This document shows positions 17,309-24,861 of a DNA stretch of 35,964 nt, piece by piece. The DNA is from an uncultured Candidatus Saccharibacteria bacterium. GTDB lineage: Bacteria; Patescibacteriota; Saccharimonadia; Saccharimonadales; Saccharimonadaceae. The notes beneath the pieces are model-generated. The model was not told the origin of the DNA. It did not search any database and saw only the letters and a list, made by a program, of their open reading frames with translations. Within the stretch, counting starts at the first letter, position 1. Each line of letters starts with the position of its first letter. A program made the position numbers and the translations under genes. The DNA lies in the NCBI GenBank assembly GCA_938046735.1, contig CALIXF010000006.1, forward strand, positions 1 through 35,964. The letters run 5' to 3'.

Positions 17309-18169
17309 TTAAAGCCTAATAATTACCATGAGATAACTAACAAAAATGAGGCCCATAACAGCAAGGTATTTATTCTTCATAATCACATCAGCCGGATCAC
17401 CATATTTATCTTTTTCGGCAATATAGATATAAGTAATCATGAGAATAATAAGAAGAGGAACACTAAGCAAATATAGATCACGATGTTCAGTGTTTGCATT
17501 AACACACCATTCTGTATAAAATACGATAATTAACATGAGAAACATATTCATGATGGATTTCAGAAATTCGGCGTTATACTTTTTCAAGACTGCACGTGTT
17601 TGACTACCGGTTTTAGTAATTTCGTTATAACGTTTTGAGATACCGAGATAAAATGCCCCCGACATAACAACAAGATAAAGTAAGGCAGAAATAGCAATAT
17701 TAGTTAAGCTACTACCGAGAAAGAGACGAATAAGAAAACCGGAAGCAAGAATAGTAATATCAATAATTGGTAAATTTTTTAGACCAAGCGAATAGAAAAG
17801 ATTGAGCAAAAAATATGTCATGATAAGGGCAATTGAGATTCCGGAAAATCGAAATGCTATTGCAATAGTAATGGCAAGGATAAGCAAAACAGTAAGAGTA
17901 ATCCAAGCTTCTTTCCTCGTGACGGCACCACTAGCTAGAGGTCGATATTTTTTTACCGGATGTAAACGGTCTTTTTCAATATCTTTATAATCATTGATAA
18001 TATAAATCGAGGATGCAACTAAACAAAAAACAAAAAAACCAGCTATACTACTACGAAAATCTTGGAGAGTAAGATTTCTCAAACCAAAAATCAACGGTAA
18101 AAAGATGAGGAGATTTTTGATGGAATGCTTTGGTCGTAAGAGTTTTATGATGTTTTTGATTTTTTGCAT
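17309..18169 (-). CDS. UbiA-family polyprenyl-phosphate phosphoribosyltransferase (DPPR synthase-like)
   Basis: Membrane prenyltransferase-fold enzyme of 286 residues with about eight helices. The first Asp-rich motif reads NDYKDIEKDRLHPVKKYRP, the form typical of decaprenyl-phosphate 5-phosphoribosyltransferases (Rv3806c family), which contain HPxKxxRP. The second conserved segment is YLGISKRYNEI. The predicted reaction is PRPP + polyprenyl phosphate to polyprenyl-phosphoryl-5-phosphoribose. The operon supports this: the gene is 8 nt downstream of prs, which makes PRPP, and next to a HAD phosphatase. Menaquinone or ubiquinone prenylation is less likely because of the motif and neighbours. 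Confidence 0.9.
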   Translation of the reverse strand: MQKIKNIIKLLRPKHSIKNLLIFLPLIFGLRNLTLQDFRSSIAGFFVFCLVASSIYIINDYKDIEKDRLHPVKKYRPLASGAVTRKEAWITLTVLLILAITIAIAFRFSGISIALIMTYFLLNLFYSLGLKNLPIIDITILASGFLIRLFLGSSLTNIAISALLYLVVMSGAFYLGISKRYNEITKTGSQTRAVLKKYNAEFLKSIMNMFLMLIIVFYTEWCVNANTEHRDLYLLSVPLLIILMITYIYIAEKDKYGDPADVIMKNKYLAVMGLIFVSYLMVIIRL

Positions 18170-18177
18170 ATAATTAC

Positions 18178-19113
18178 CTATTTATGACTAAAGATTTGAT
18201 AGATATTTTCTGCAAGAATTTCAGATACGTCAATAGTGTCAACCTTGGTTAATTCTGACTTAATGGGAAGAGTATTAGTGACGACAATTTTATCAATATC
18301 CTCTTTACCAAGATTCTCATAAGCACTACCACTGAAGACTGGATGGGTCGCCATAACGCTAACTTGCTTAGCACCCTTCTCTTTAAGAGAGGTAGCCGCA
18401 TGACAAATGGTTCCAGCAGTGTCGATCATATCGTCAATAATAATAATATTTTTACCTTTGGGGTCGCCAATAATGTTCATGACTTTACTTTTATTTTTGA
18501 CATAGCGATTTTTATCAATAATAATGACGTCATTACAGTGCACAAGGTCGGCAATCTTACGGGCGCGTTTGACACCACCTGCATCTGGCGAGGCGATGGC
18601 GAAAGAGTTTTTCTCATAGTTTTTCTCAATATAATCGGCAAATTGTTTTTCGAGAGTGATATTTTCTATAGTCATATCAAAGAAACCTTGGGTCTGTGCG
18701 GAATGAAGATCGATAGTAATGACGTGATTAACAGCAACAGAATGTAGGATATCGGCAATAACTTTTGAACTAATTGGAGTGTTTGGTTCTGCCATACGAT
18801 CTTGGCGAGCATAACCAAAATATGGAATAACAAGATTAATACTTTTTGCAAAACCACGTCTGGCAGCATCTGCTAGAAGCAGAACTGGAAAAAGATGCTG
18901 ATCAATAGGTGGATTGGTAGATTGAATAATAAAGACATCTTTCCCCCTAATGTCATCAAGAATTTGGACATGAACTTCACCATCGCTAAAGGTATCGGAT
19001 GTACGATTTGCTAATTCTAGACCGAGGTGATCTGCAATTTTTTGCGAAAGCGAGTGATCGGTTCCGGATATTAAAACACAGTTTTTTAAGCAAGCTTTAT
19101 CTACCTTCATCAT
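18178..19113 (-). CDS. prs: Ribose-phosphate pyrophosphokinase (PRPP synthase)
   Basis: Transfers pyrophosphate from ATP to ribose-5-phosphate, making PRPP. The 311 residues span both halves of the family: DTFSDGEVHVQI near the N-terminus, YFGYARQDRM, and the PRPP loop IIIIDDMIDTAGT. The start is placed at the ATG at 19113 because TGCTATAAT ends 6 nt before it; an upstream TTG in the same frame would put the promoter inside the gene. A second ATG follows at 19110. The gene leads an operon with the UbiA-type PRPP consumer and a phosphatase, so part of the PRPP may be dedicated to glycan precursor supply besides nucleotides. Confidence 0.96.
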   Translation of the reverse strand: MMKVDKACLKNCVLISGTDHSLSQKIADHLGLELANRTSDTFSDGEVHVQILDDIRGKDVFIIQSTNPPIDQHLFPVLLLADAARRGFAKSINLVIPYFGYARQDRMAEPNTPISSKVIADILHSVAVNHVITIDLHSAQTQGFFDMTIENITLEKQFADYIEKNYEKNSFAIASPDAGGVKRARKIADLVHCNDVIIIDKNRYVKNKSKVMNIIGDPKGKNIIIIDDMIDTAGTICHAATSLKEKGAKQVSVMATHPVFSGSAYENLGKEDIDKIVVTNTLPIKSELTKVDTIDVSEILAENIYQIFSHK

Positions 19114-19119
19114 GTCTTT

Positions 19120-19128
19120 ATTATAGCA
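19120..19128 (-). promoter_or_regulatory. Extended -10 promoter of prs
   Basis: TGCTATAAT on the minus strand, with exactly 6 nt between it and the ATG at 19113. Transcription should start on the start codon. Confidence 0.72.
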
Positions 19129-19161
19129 TGCGATGAAAAAATATAAAGAAATCAAAATGAT

Positions 19162-20967
19162 CTAGAGAGTACGTTGAAGGATCCAAAATTGAGCCCTATT
19201 ATCTTCCCCCCATCTTCCCCAAAGCTGTACTCGATTTTCATCAATAGCAAGTGAGGCATTAACGTCCATAACATAAATAGGATTACAACTATTTTTAAAT
19301 ACAAACCCAGTACCGTTTTGAATAGCTTTCCACTTTTGGCTACAAGAATTAGAGTCTGCGGGCAAGAGGAATAATTGCTCTCCATTTTGCACCTTGTTTA
19401 AGTTAACGCTTATGGCTTTATTTGATAATTTACTAATGATCTGATATTCATTATTGCCAAGATGCTTAAACTGCCATTGCTGTGCAGCGTTATTTTCTCG
19501 CCATTTATGAAAGAGCTGTACCTTAGCATAATCTTCAGTATTACCTTTCGCGACATCAAGGAATTGATTATTGTTTAGTGCAGTGGTGATATTATAAATA
19601 CCATCTTGAATTAGTTGAGTTTCTTTATTAGGATTAACTTTTTCAATTACCCATGCTTGAGCTTTGTTGTTATTCTTTTTATTAATTTGCACCGGTGATT
19701 CATCTACTGGGTTCTCATCCTTAACGTTAATTGAATGATTTACATCACAAGAAGAAATAAATCTAAACTCACCTGTTTCTTTCTTTTGTATATTCCAACG
19801 TTGAGAACAATCATCAAGATTTTCGTTCTCGAGTTTTATTTGTGGATTAGTCTCTATAGAATTTACATCAAATGAAAGGTTCTTACCGGAAAGCTTACTT
19901 TTTATTTTATATATCTCATCACCGATGCTCTCTATATTCCATTTTTGAGCGATATTATTATTAGACCATTTAGAGTAAAGTTGCACTAATGCGCCACTAT
20001 CTTTATTTCCTTCGCGAACATCAAGGTATTTAGTTTTGTCAAGCAATGTTTTTATAGTATATTCACCGTTATCGATAGAACCGTCTTGACTGGAATTCTG
20101 ATCTGGTTTATTGAGCGGTTTCAACTCTTCTTTTTTAATTTGTGTTGAATTCCCAAACCACTGATTAAAAGTGACATAAAAATTACGATTACCATAAGCA
20201 CCACAGTAGGCGGTGCCTGGGTAGTTGGCGAGAGAGCCAACGTTTGGCTGATATGGAGTATAGCGATAGAGAGCGGATGTGGCGCGGTTTTCGATATTAA
20301 CTACAGAACCACCACAGTTTGGATCTGGATTATATTGGACATAATTTCTACCTACTGGGTAATTAGTCCAACCTCCATTCAAGACTGAGCGAAATAAAGC
20401 CGCAGCATTTCGAACTTGGTTTCGGAATCCATAATACTTTGAGTCGCATTCCGCAGTGTCAGGACAACCAAAGCCGGTAGCGCTACGGTATTGGATATGA
20501 TTTGGCCAGGTATCGGTAATGAGACCTTGTTCTTTTTCGAGAAGAACAATCAGAACTTGTGAGTTGATTTGAAAATCTCTGGCTGCTTCAAAAATAATTT
20601 GGGCGGCAGTTTGTTTTTGACCATTGTACTCAAAAGTTTCCTCAGAAAGACAGATGAACCGACCGTTTTCAACGTGATATCTGAGATTTGGATAAGACCT
20701 AGCTTTAGTAATATTAGTATCACGACAAGCGTTTTTACTAGTTAAGAAACGCTGGATTTCTTCAACCGACATAGCATTATAATTTGCCATAACACCATCG
20801 GAAATAATATTACCGGGGTTAAAACTAGAAAAATCATGGGCATGGATTTGCTTAAGATTTTTAGTGACAAGAAAAGCCAATGAGGAAATCATGAAAAAAG
20901 CAAAGACACAGAGTAAAATGTGCTTAATTTTGAGATTTTTGACTTTACCTTGAACAAAATTCATCAT
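19162..20967 (-). CDS. Secreted lysozyme-like protein with two ricin B-type lectin domains
   Basis: 601 residues. An N-terminal membrane helix (about 16-34) acts as signal or anchor. Residues 48-273 form a lysozyme/transglycosylase-like domain (ISDGVMANYNAMSVEEIQRF, LLEKEQGLI with Glu144/Glu146, GCPDTAECDSKYYGF, RYTPYQPN, YGNRNFYVTFNQWFG) that I recognise from Actinobacteria and Saccharibacteria surface proteins. A short linker leads to two ricin B-type repeats at about 301-443 and 456-601, each with YLDV/FLDV and AQKW/AQQW motifs. Paired Cys residues throughout suggest disulfides. The likely role is cleavage or binding of wall or host-surface glycans. The gene directly abuts the upstream gene (TAA then ATG ATG), so translation is probably coupled. 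Confidence 0.85.
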   Translation of the reverse strand: MMNFVQGKVKNLKIKHILLCVFAFFMISSLAFLVTKNLKQIHAHDFSSFNPGNIISDGVMANYNAMSVEEIQRFLTSKNACRDTNITKARSYPNLRYHVENGRFICLSEETFEYNGQKQTAAQIIFEAARDFQINSQVLIVLLEKEQGLITDTWPNHIQYRSATGFGCPDTAECDSKYYGFRNQVRNAAALFRSVLNGGWTNYPVGRNYVQYNPDPNCGGSVVNIENRATSALYRYTPYQPNVGSLANYPGTAYCGAYGNRNFYVTFNQWFGNSTQIKKEELKPLNKPDQNSSQDGSIDNGEYTIKTLLDKTKYLDVREGNKDSGALVQLYSKWSNNNIAQKWNIESIGDEIYKIKSKLSGKNLSFDVNSIETNPQIKLENENLDDCSQRWNIQKKETGEFRFISSCDVNHSINVKDENPVDESPVQINKKNNNKAQAWVIEKVNPNKETQLIQDGIYNITTALNNNQFLDVAKGNTEDYAKVQLFHKWRENNAAQQWQFKHLGNNEYQIISKLSNKAISVNLNKVQNGEQLFLLPADSNSCSQKWKAIQNGTGFVFKNSCNPIYVMDVNASLAIDENRVQLWGRWGEDNRAQFWILQRTL

Positions 20968-21552
20968 TTAGATAGTTATACTTCCTTTTATATTACCGTT
21001 TTGATGAGCAGTTTTGATATCAATATCGATTTGATAGTCGCCAACTGGGATTTCAGAGAGTGGAATGTCGAAACCTTGACAGGTGGCGGAGGATGGATTA
21101 TCGATAGTGGTAGCGGTGCGCTCGATTTTTTGACCATTAGTAGAGGTAAGCGTAAGAGTACAAGTACCGGTTTCTTTAAGAAGTTGATTAATAGTGATAC
21201 GAATAGTTAGATTATTACCGTTTTTACCAGAATAGGTAATAAAGCCGGTAAGCTTAGTGGTCGGGGTTGTATCAGTATTTTCATATTGTTTTGGGGTCTG
21301 ATGAGTTTTGCCAGCTTCAAGATCTTCCTTTTCTTCGGTTTTCGACTTTGAGTCGTTTAGGTTAGGATTTTTTTCAGTTTGAAGATGCTCGGCCTGTACT
21401 TCAGTACTTTGCTTTGATTGTTTGACCTCACGTGGTTGCAAGAGAAGAAAATAAACAGCTGTAGTAATAATAGCGAGTACAAAAATCACCAAAAACCAAA
21501 TGATTGCAGGGCGTTTAGAATGGCGGCGTTTGTTTTTAGGAGATCTTGACAT
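20968..21552 (-). CDS. Single-pass membrane protein with Ig-like outer domain, function unknown
   Basis: 194 residues: a basic N-terminus (MSRSPKNKRRHSKRP), one membrane helix (about 16-37), a charged Lys/Glu/Thr-rich linker (about 40-100) and a C-terminal beta-rich domain (about 102-194). In that domain GTCTLTLTS and SATCQGFDIPL place two Cys that could form a disulfide. The domain has the strand pattern of a small Ig-like or bacterial adhesion module (PVGDYQIDIDI). It forms an operon with the lectin/lysozyme gene, so it may display or assist that protein at the surface. No named family is recognised. Confidence 0.75.
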   Translation of the reverse strand: MSRSPKNKRRHSKRPAIIWFLVIFVLAIITTAVYFLLLQPREVKQSKQSTEVQAEHLQTEKNPNLNDSKSKTEEKEDLEAGKTHQTPKQYENTDTTPTTKLTGFITYSGKNGNNLTIRITINQLLKETGTCTLTLTSTNGQKIERTATTIDNPSSATCQGFDIPLSEIPVGDYQIDIDIKTAHQNGNIKGSITI

Positions 21553-21585
21553 AATGTTGTTTCTGTTTATATTGTTTATGTCTAT

Positions 21586-21594
21586 ATTTTAACA
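21586..21594 (-). promoter_or_regulatory. Extended -10 promoter of the Ig-like/lectin operon
   Basis: TGTTAAAAT on the minus strand, leaving a leader of about 27 nt before the ATG at 21552. The leader is A-rich and lacks a ribosome binding site. Confidence 0.5.
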
Positions 21595-21614
21595 CATTTT
21601 GAGAAGTTTAACCG

Positions 21615-22928
21615 TTAAATTTTAAAGAGACCATTATGTTTTTTGTGATCATAGATCTCGACCGGGATACCTTTAGCTTTAATTCTCTGCTCGACTAGTT
21701 CTTTGATTTTTTGATCATTAGCGTTGAGTTTCTCGGAAAGTTTTTGACTAAGTTTTTCTATACTTTCTTTCGTCTTTTTATCTAATGAATTTTTAGAAAT
21801 TGTAGAGACGAGAGCATCTTTAGAACTGACTTTTTGATCAAAACGACTTTGATGACGGGACTGAATAATATCATATAAAAGTTGACGATAGTTTTTACTG
21901 AGTCCAAACTCCTTCGACCAAATATCCAACTCATCTAAAGATTGTTTGGCGTCATAAGAATAATTAAAAATATCAATAAATTTACGATTATCTTTGGACT
22001 CAGAATAAAGTCGATCAATGAGTTTAGTGGGGAGATGTAAAAGTTTTTCAAGTTCAGAATGATTACTCAATGTATTTAGATCAAAATTAGTATCTGTGAA
22101 ATGATCTTCTAAATACGCTTGCACGAGGAAGACGGCTGAATTTAGATAATCGGCGATAAGTTTTGAATTGTCAAATTTATATCCGCCGGAGGTGTTTGGA
22201 ATAGCATAGAGGTTAGCTACCGTAAAATATCGGTCAAAAAAACCAGATTGTTTTTGGTTGCGATAAGATTGCATACAAACAACGCAACCTGGGTCGACTA
22301 TATTGATAGCAATTTTCTCTGATTCTGGAACCGTACGGTTCCGATAAAAATCAAAGAGTCTTTTGGTTTGATCCTGATTATCATCATTAGTGATTTTTAT
22401 AAGAGGAATACTGGAGGTAAGAATATACTCTTTTTCTTGCCAGGTCTTGAGATGATCAGGAATAGCCGAAAAAATTTCACCCCATTCAGAAAAACCACGA
22501 CCAATTTTACCAGCTAGATCAGTTGGCTCGGATTGGTCAATAGTACAAGACTGAGCACCGAGACCACATTGGCTAGGCTCTGAAACATTACAAGTACCAA
22601 AAACCCAAAGTGCAAGAAGAGACTTAATTGCAATAATAAAAGACCAGACCGTAATAAAAACGATTAGTATAGAAATAGTTTCAATAAAAATGCTGGCAGG
22701 TTTTAATAGTTTAGGATGTTTTAAAACTAAACGTCTTAAGAGAGTATTTTTAACATCGTCTTTGAAGTTGGTATCACATTTTTGCAAGCGAACTTTCTTA
22801 AAAACACAATGCCAAGCTTTCTTAAAAACTGCCCAATATTTTTGACCCAATTGTTTATTAAAAAGACTTAAAAAGCCAACAAAAACAGAAATGAGACTTA
22901 AAATAATAAATGCTGCAATACAAACCAT
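21615..22928 (-). CDS. Membrane protein with thioredoxin-like CxxC motif, function unknown
   Basis: 437 residues. Two hydrophobic segments (about 3-24 and 82-110) flank a basic loop. The rest is soluble and, with this topology, probably extracytoplasmic. Residues 206-219 read IAINIVDPGCVVCM, a beta strand followed by CxxC (Cys215, Cys218) as in thioredoxin-fold oxidoreductases. Three further Cys lie just after the second helix (Cys113, Cys121, Cys128). The C-terminal third is helical and charged. A thiol-disulfide exchange role on secreted Cys-containing proteins, such as those encoded next to it, is an inference. A GGGAAG element lies directly before the ATG. I do not recognise a named family. 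Confidence 0.75.
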   Translation of the reverse strand: MVCIAAFIILSLISVFVGFLSLFNKQLGQKYWAVFKKAWHCVFKKVRLQKCDTNFKDDVKNTLLRRLVLKHPKLLKPASIFIETISILIVFITVWSFIIAIKSLLALWVFGTCNVSEPSQCGLGAQSCTIDQSEPTDLAGKIGRGFSEWGEIFSAIPDHLKTWQEKEYILTSSIPLIKITNDDNQDQTKRLFDFYRNRTVPESEKIAINIVDPGCVVCMQSYRNQKQSGFFDRYFTVANLYAIPNTSGGYKFDNSKLIADYLNSAVFLVQAYLEDHFTDTNFDLNTLSNHSELEKLLHLPTKLIDRLYSESKDNRKFIDIFNYSYDAKQSLDELDIWSKEFGLSKNYRQLLYDIIQSRHQSRFDQKVSSKDALVSTISKNSLDKKTKESIEKLSQKLSEKLNANDQKIKELVEQRIKAKGIPVEIYDHKKHNGLFKI

Positions 22929-22986
22929 TACTTCCCTTCTAGCCAGTTGGCTCGATACTATTATTTTATACTAATTACTGGCGATT

Positions 22987-24222
22987 TTAAAATTTCTTGA
23001 GAATACTGATAAGACGATCTATTTCACCTTCGGTAGTTTGATAACCCAAAGAGAGACGTACGAGCGGAGGAAGCTTGAGTTTATGATCCAAGTAATAATG
23101 AACGCAGAAATAGCCTGAGCGCACCATGATGCCCTGATCGCTTAAAGCTTCAGCTAGAAGATGACTATCTATTTGGTCGAGATAAAAAGTAAGGACGGTA
23201 GAAGCTTGATGATTAAGACAATGAATTTTTGGATTAGTAGATAAAAATTGAAAGATCTTTTCGGAACAATACGTAAGGCGATCTTTGGCAGATTGGGGGA
23301 GTTGTTCGAGCCAAGAGATTGACTCATTTAAGGCAATAATTTCACCCCAAGATTGTAAACCTGGCTCAAAGATAGTATGGGCCTTATCTTGACGAGCAAA
23401 TGATGGAAGATAGGTATTTTTATCAACATCATCAACCATACCACCACCTAAAAATGTAACATTGAGGTAGTCGAGAAGACTTTTACGTACAATCATTACA
23501 CCGAGAGATGGAGAATAGATTTTATGACCAGAAAAACAGATGGCATCAGCCTCGGTTTGTTCAAGAATATAAGAATGGTGAGCCATTACCTGAGCGGCAT
23601 CGAGAATAATAAATCCCTGTTTTTGGTGGACATAATCGATAACCTCTTGAAGATTTTGAAGGATACGACCATCAACATTACTCATAACATTAACAACGAC
23701 TAAGGAATTGTCGGGAATTTCGGAGATAGAGAGACTACCATCCTGTTCGCGAGGAAGTACAATTCTTTCTGTTTTAGTACTGGTTGAAAATTGCAGAGTG
23801 GAAAGAAAAACAGAATTATGTTCAATTTCAGAAGTAATAATAGTTTTAATTCCCGCTTTTTTGGGATTGAATTGAGAAAGTAAAAGATTTAAACCATAGG
23901 TAGTATTCAGAGTAAAACTAACAAAATAATCTTTCTTTTTAAGTTTGAGAAATTTCAAAAGATGTTCACGAGTGGTCTCAATCTTTTGATCAGTGATTCT
24001 TCCCCACTGATATTTAACACGCTCTCCACAAGAATTATGTTTTTGGTAATATTCAATTAGACTATCAATGACCGGTTGTGGTCGAAGTGACTGGCAGGCG
24101 CTATCAAAATAAATCTCGTTATTCTTGAGATATTCAAAGCCAGGCGTACGTATATTTAAGACTGATTGGTCTGTATCTATGGATTTTTGATCAACTGTTT
24201 TTCGAAAATTAAATAACCCCAT
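22987..24222 (-). CDS. Cysteine desulfurase-like aminotransferase (class V, SufS type)
   Basis: PLP enzyme of 411 residues. Asp208 and Gln211 (LDAAQV) and Lys234 in SGHKIYSP form the cofactor site, and His135 (SEIEHNSV) is the usual ring-stacking residue. Cys373 in VRSGYFCVHYYL sits where SufS has its catalytic Cys, so desulfurase activity is plausible. The sequence around it is unusual, since most SufS read RxGHHCAQP. The first 30 residues are a non-conserved extension. No sufBCD, sufU or thiolation gene is adjacent, so its partner (Fe-S assembly or tRNA thiolation) is unknown. AAGGAGGT lies just before the ATG. Confidence 0.88.
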   Translation of the reverse strand: MGLFNFRKTVDQKSIDTDQSVLNIRTPGFEYLKNNEIYFDSACQSLRPQPVIDSLIEYYQKHNSCGERVKYQWGRITDQKIETTREHLLKFLKLKKKDYFVSFTLNTTYGLNLLLSQFNPKKAGIKTIITSEIEHNSVFLSTLQFSTSTKTERIVLPREQDGSLSISEIPDNSLVVVNVMSNVDGRILQNLQEVIDYVHQKQGFIILDAAQVMAHHSYILEQTEADAICFSGHKIYSPSLGVMIVRKSLLDYLNVTFLGGGMVDDVDKNTYLPSFARQDKAHTIFEPGLQSWGEIIALNESISWLEQLPQSAKDRLTYCSEKIFQFLSTNPKIHCLNHQASTVLTFYLDQIDSHLLAEALSDQGIMVRSGYFCVHYYLDHKLKLPPLVRLSLGYQTTEGEIDRLISILKKF

Positions 24223-24238
24223 GGACCTCCTTTTTTAT

Positions 24239-24247
24239 ATTTTAACA
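24239..24247 (-). promoter_or_regulatory. Extended -10 promoter of the SufS-like gene
   Basis: TGTTAAAAT on the minus strand, followed by a short A-rich leader with AAGGAGGT before the ATG at 24222. Confidence 0.5.
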
Positions 24248-24322
24248 TAGTCTTAGTTTTGCATAAGTTTTCCACAATCACACATTGTATTTTATATGTT
24301 TTTATTATGTAACTTTTTACGC

Positions 24323-24433
24323 TTGTTCGGTTTTAATTATTCGCAGATTAGTAGTTTTATCCACAAGTTTTTATACCAGCGATTTTTATTGTTCGGTTTT
24401 AATTACTGTTTGTTTTTAGACTGTTCGGTTTAA
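24323..24433 (+). repeat. Three direct copies of a TGTTCGGTTT element
   Basis: TTGTTCGGTTTTAATTA occurs identically at 24323-24339 and 24389-24405, and a shorter TGTTCGGTTTAA occurs at 24422-24433. The copies start 66 and 32 bp apart. They lie between the LexA-like gene and the SufS-like gene and look like binding sites for a regulator. GTTCG is also the half-site of Gram-positive LexA boxes, but no full CGAAC-N4-GTTCG palindrome is seen. Confidence 0.7.
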
Positions 24434-24498
24434 CAGGTTATTTTAAATCAAAACGATTAGTTTAGAATAACTAGTTTATAAATGATGATTTTTACATA

Positions 24499-24828
24499 TT
24501 ACAACTCAAGATCAAGACCGAGAATTTGAGCGGCTTCAAGTAAGACTTGACGATCTGGATCGGAAACAAATTCAAGGCGTTGTTTGAATAAGGCAGTGGT
24601 TTCAGGAAATGTAAGATCGACAATTTCAAGAGAGCGAGCAGAACCAGCATTTCGTTTTAAAAAACCCAGCTGTACAAGATTATCTATATGCTCAGCAACT
24701 GAGGCAACAGAGCGAAGTCCTAGACCTGCAGCAATTTCTCGGTAAGACGGTGAATAATCATGATTATTCTGGAAATCTTCCAGAAAGTCCATTAAACGCT
24801 TTTGCTTTTTCGTTAATTTTAGTGCCAT
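24499..24828 (-). CDS. LexA-like DNA-binding protein lacking the peptidase domain
   Basis: 109 residues. Residues 1-65 match the LexA winged helix-turn-helix: KLTKKQKRLMDFLEDF, then SPSYREIAAGLGLRSVASVA as recognition region, and HIDNLVQLGFLKR. The remaining 40 residues are acidic and helical and hold none of the S24 peptidase features (no Ala-Gly cleavage site, no Ser/Lys pair). LexA is normally about 200-230 residues. The frame ends at a clean stop and downstream sequence is noncoding, so this is a short protein, not a frameshift. It probably binds DNA but cannot self-cleave on RecA. Its -10 overlaps that of the divergent LCP gene. Confidence 0.85.
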   Translation of the reverse strand: MALKLTKKQKRLMDFLEDFQNNHDYSPSYREIAAGLGLRSVASVAEHIDNLVQLGFLKRNAGSARSLEIVDLTFPETTALFKQRLEFVSDPDRQVLLEAAQILGLDLEL

Positions 24829-24831
24829 ATT

Positions 24832-24840
24832 TGTTATAAT
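24832..24840 (+). promoter_or_regulatory. Extended -10 promoter of the LCP gene
   Basis: TGTTATAAT on the plus strand, with a leader of about 15 nt that contains GGAG before the GTG at 24862. It shares bases 24839-24840 with the -10 of the LexA-like gene. Confidence 0.65.
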
Positions 24841-24844
24841 TATA
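24839..24844 (-). promoter_or_regulatory. -10 box of the LexA-like gene
   Basis: TATAAT on the minus strand, 10 nt before the ATG at 24828. It overlaps the divergent plus-strand -10 box by 2 bp. Confidence 0.55.
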
Positions 24845-24861
24845 TAGTAGATGGAGATTTT

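Larger units (their letters stand above)
24223..24498. other. Intergenic region with repeated elements and DnaA-box-like sites
   Basis: 276 bp without an open frame of note. It contains an extended -10 (TGTTAAAAT, minus strand, 24239-24247) for the SufS-like gene, a TTTTCCACA at 24268-24276, a perfect TTATCCACA DnaA box at 24357-24365, and three copies of TGTTCGGTTT. No terminator was recognised. Confidence 0.7.

Noticed and set aside
19114..19155. TTG start adding 14 residues to PRPP synthase
   Set aside because: The extension contains the extended -10 box and does not match the family N-terminus.
21607..21619. Palindrome TTTAACCGTTAAA over a stop codon
   Set aside because: A 6-bp inverted repeat in AT-rich DNA is expected by chance; no T-run and no second copy support a function.
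24323..24433. Possible CRISPR-like array
   Set aside because: Only three copies, the repeat core is 10-17 bp, spacing is unequal and no cas gene is nearby.
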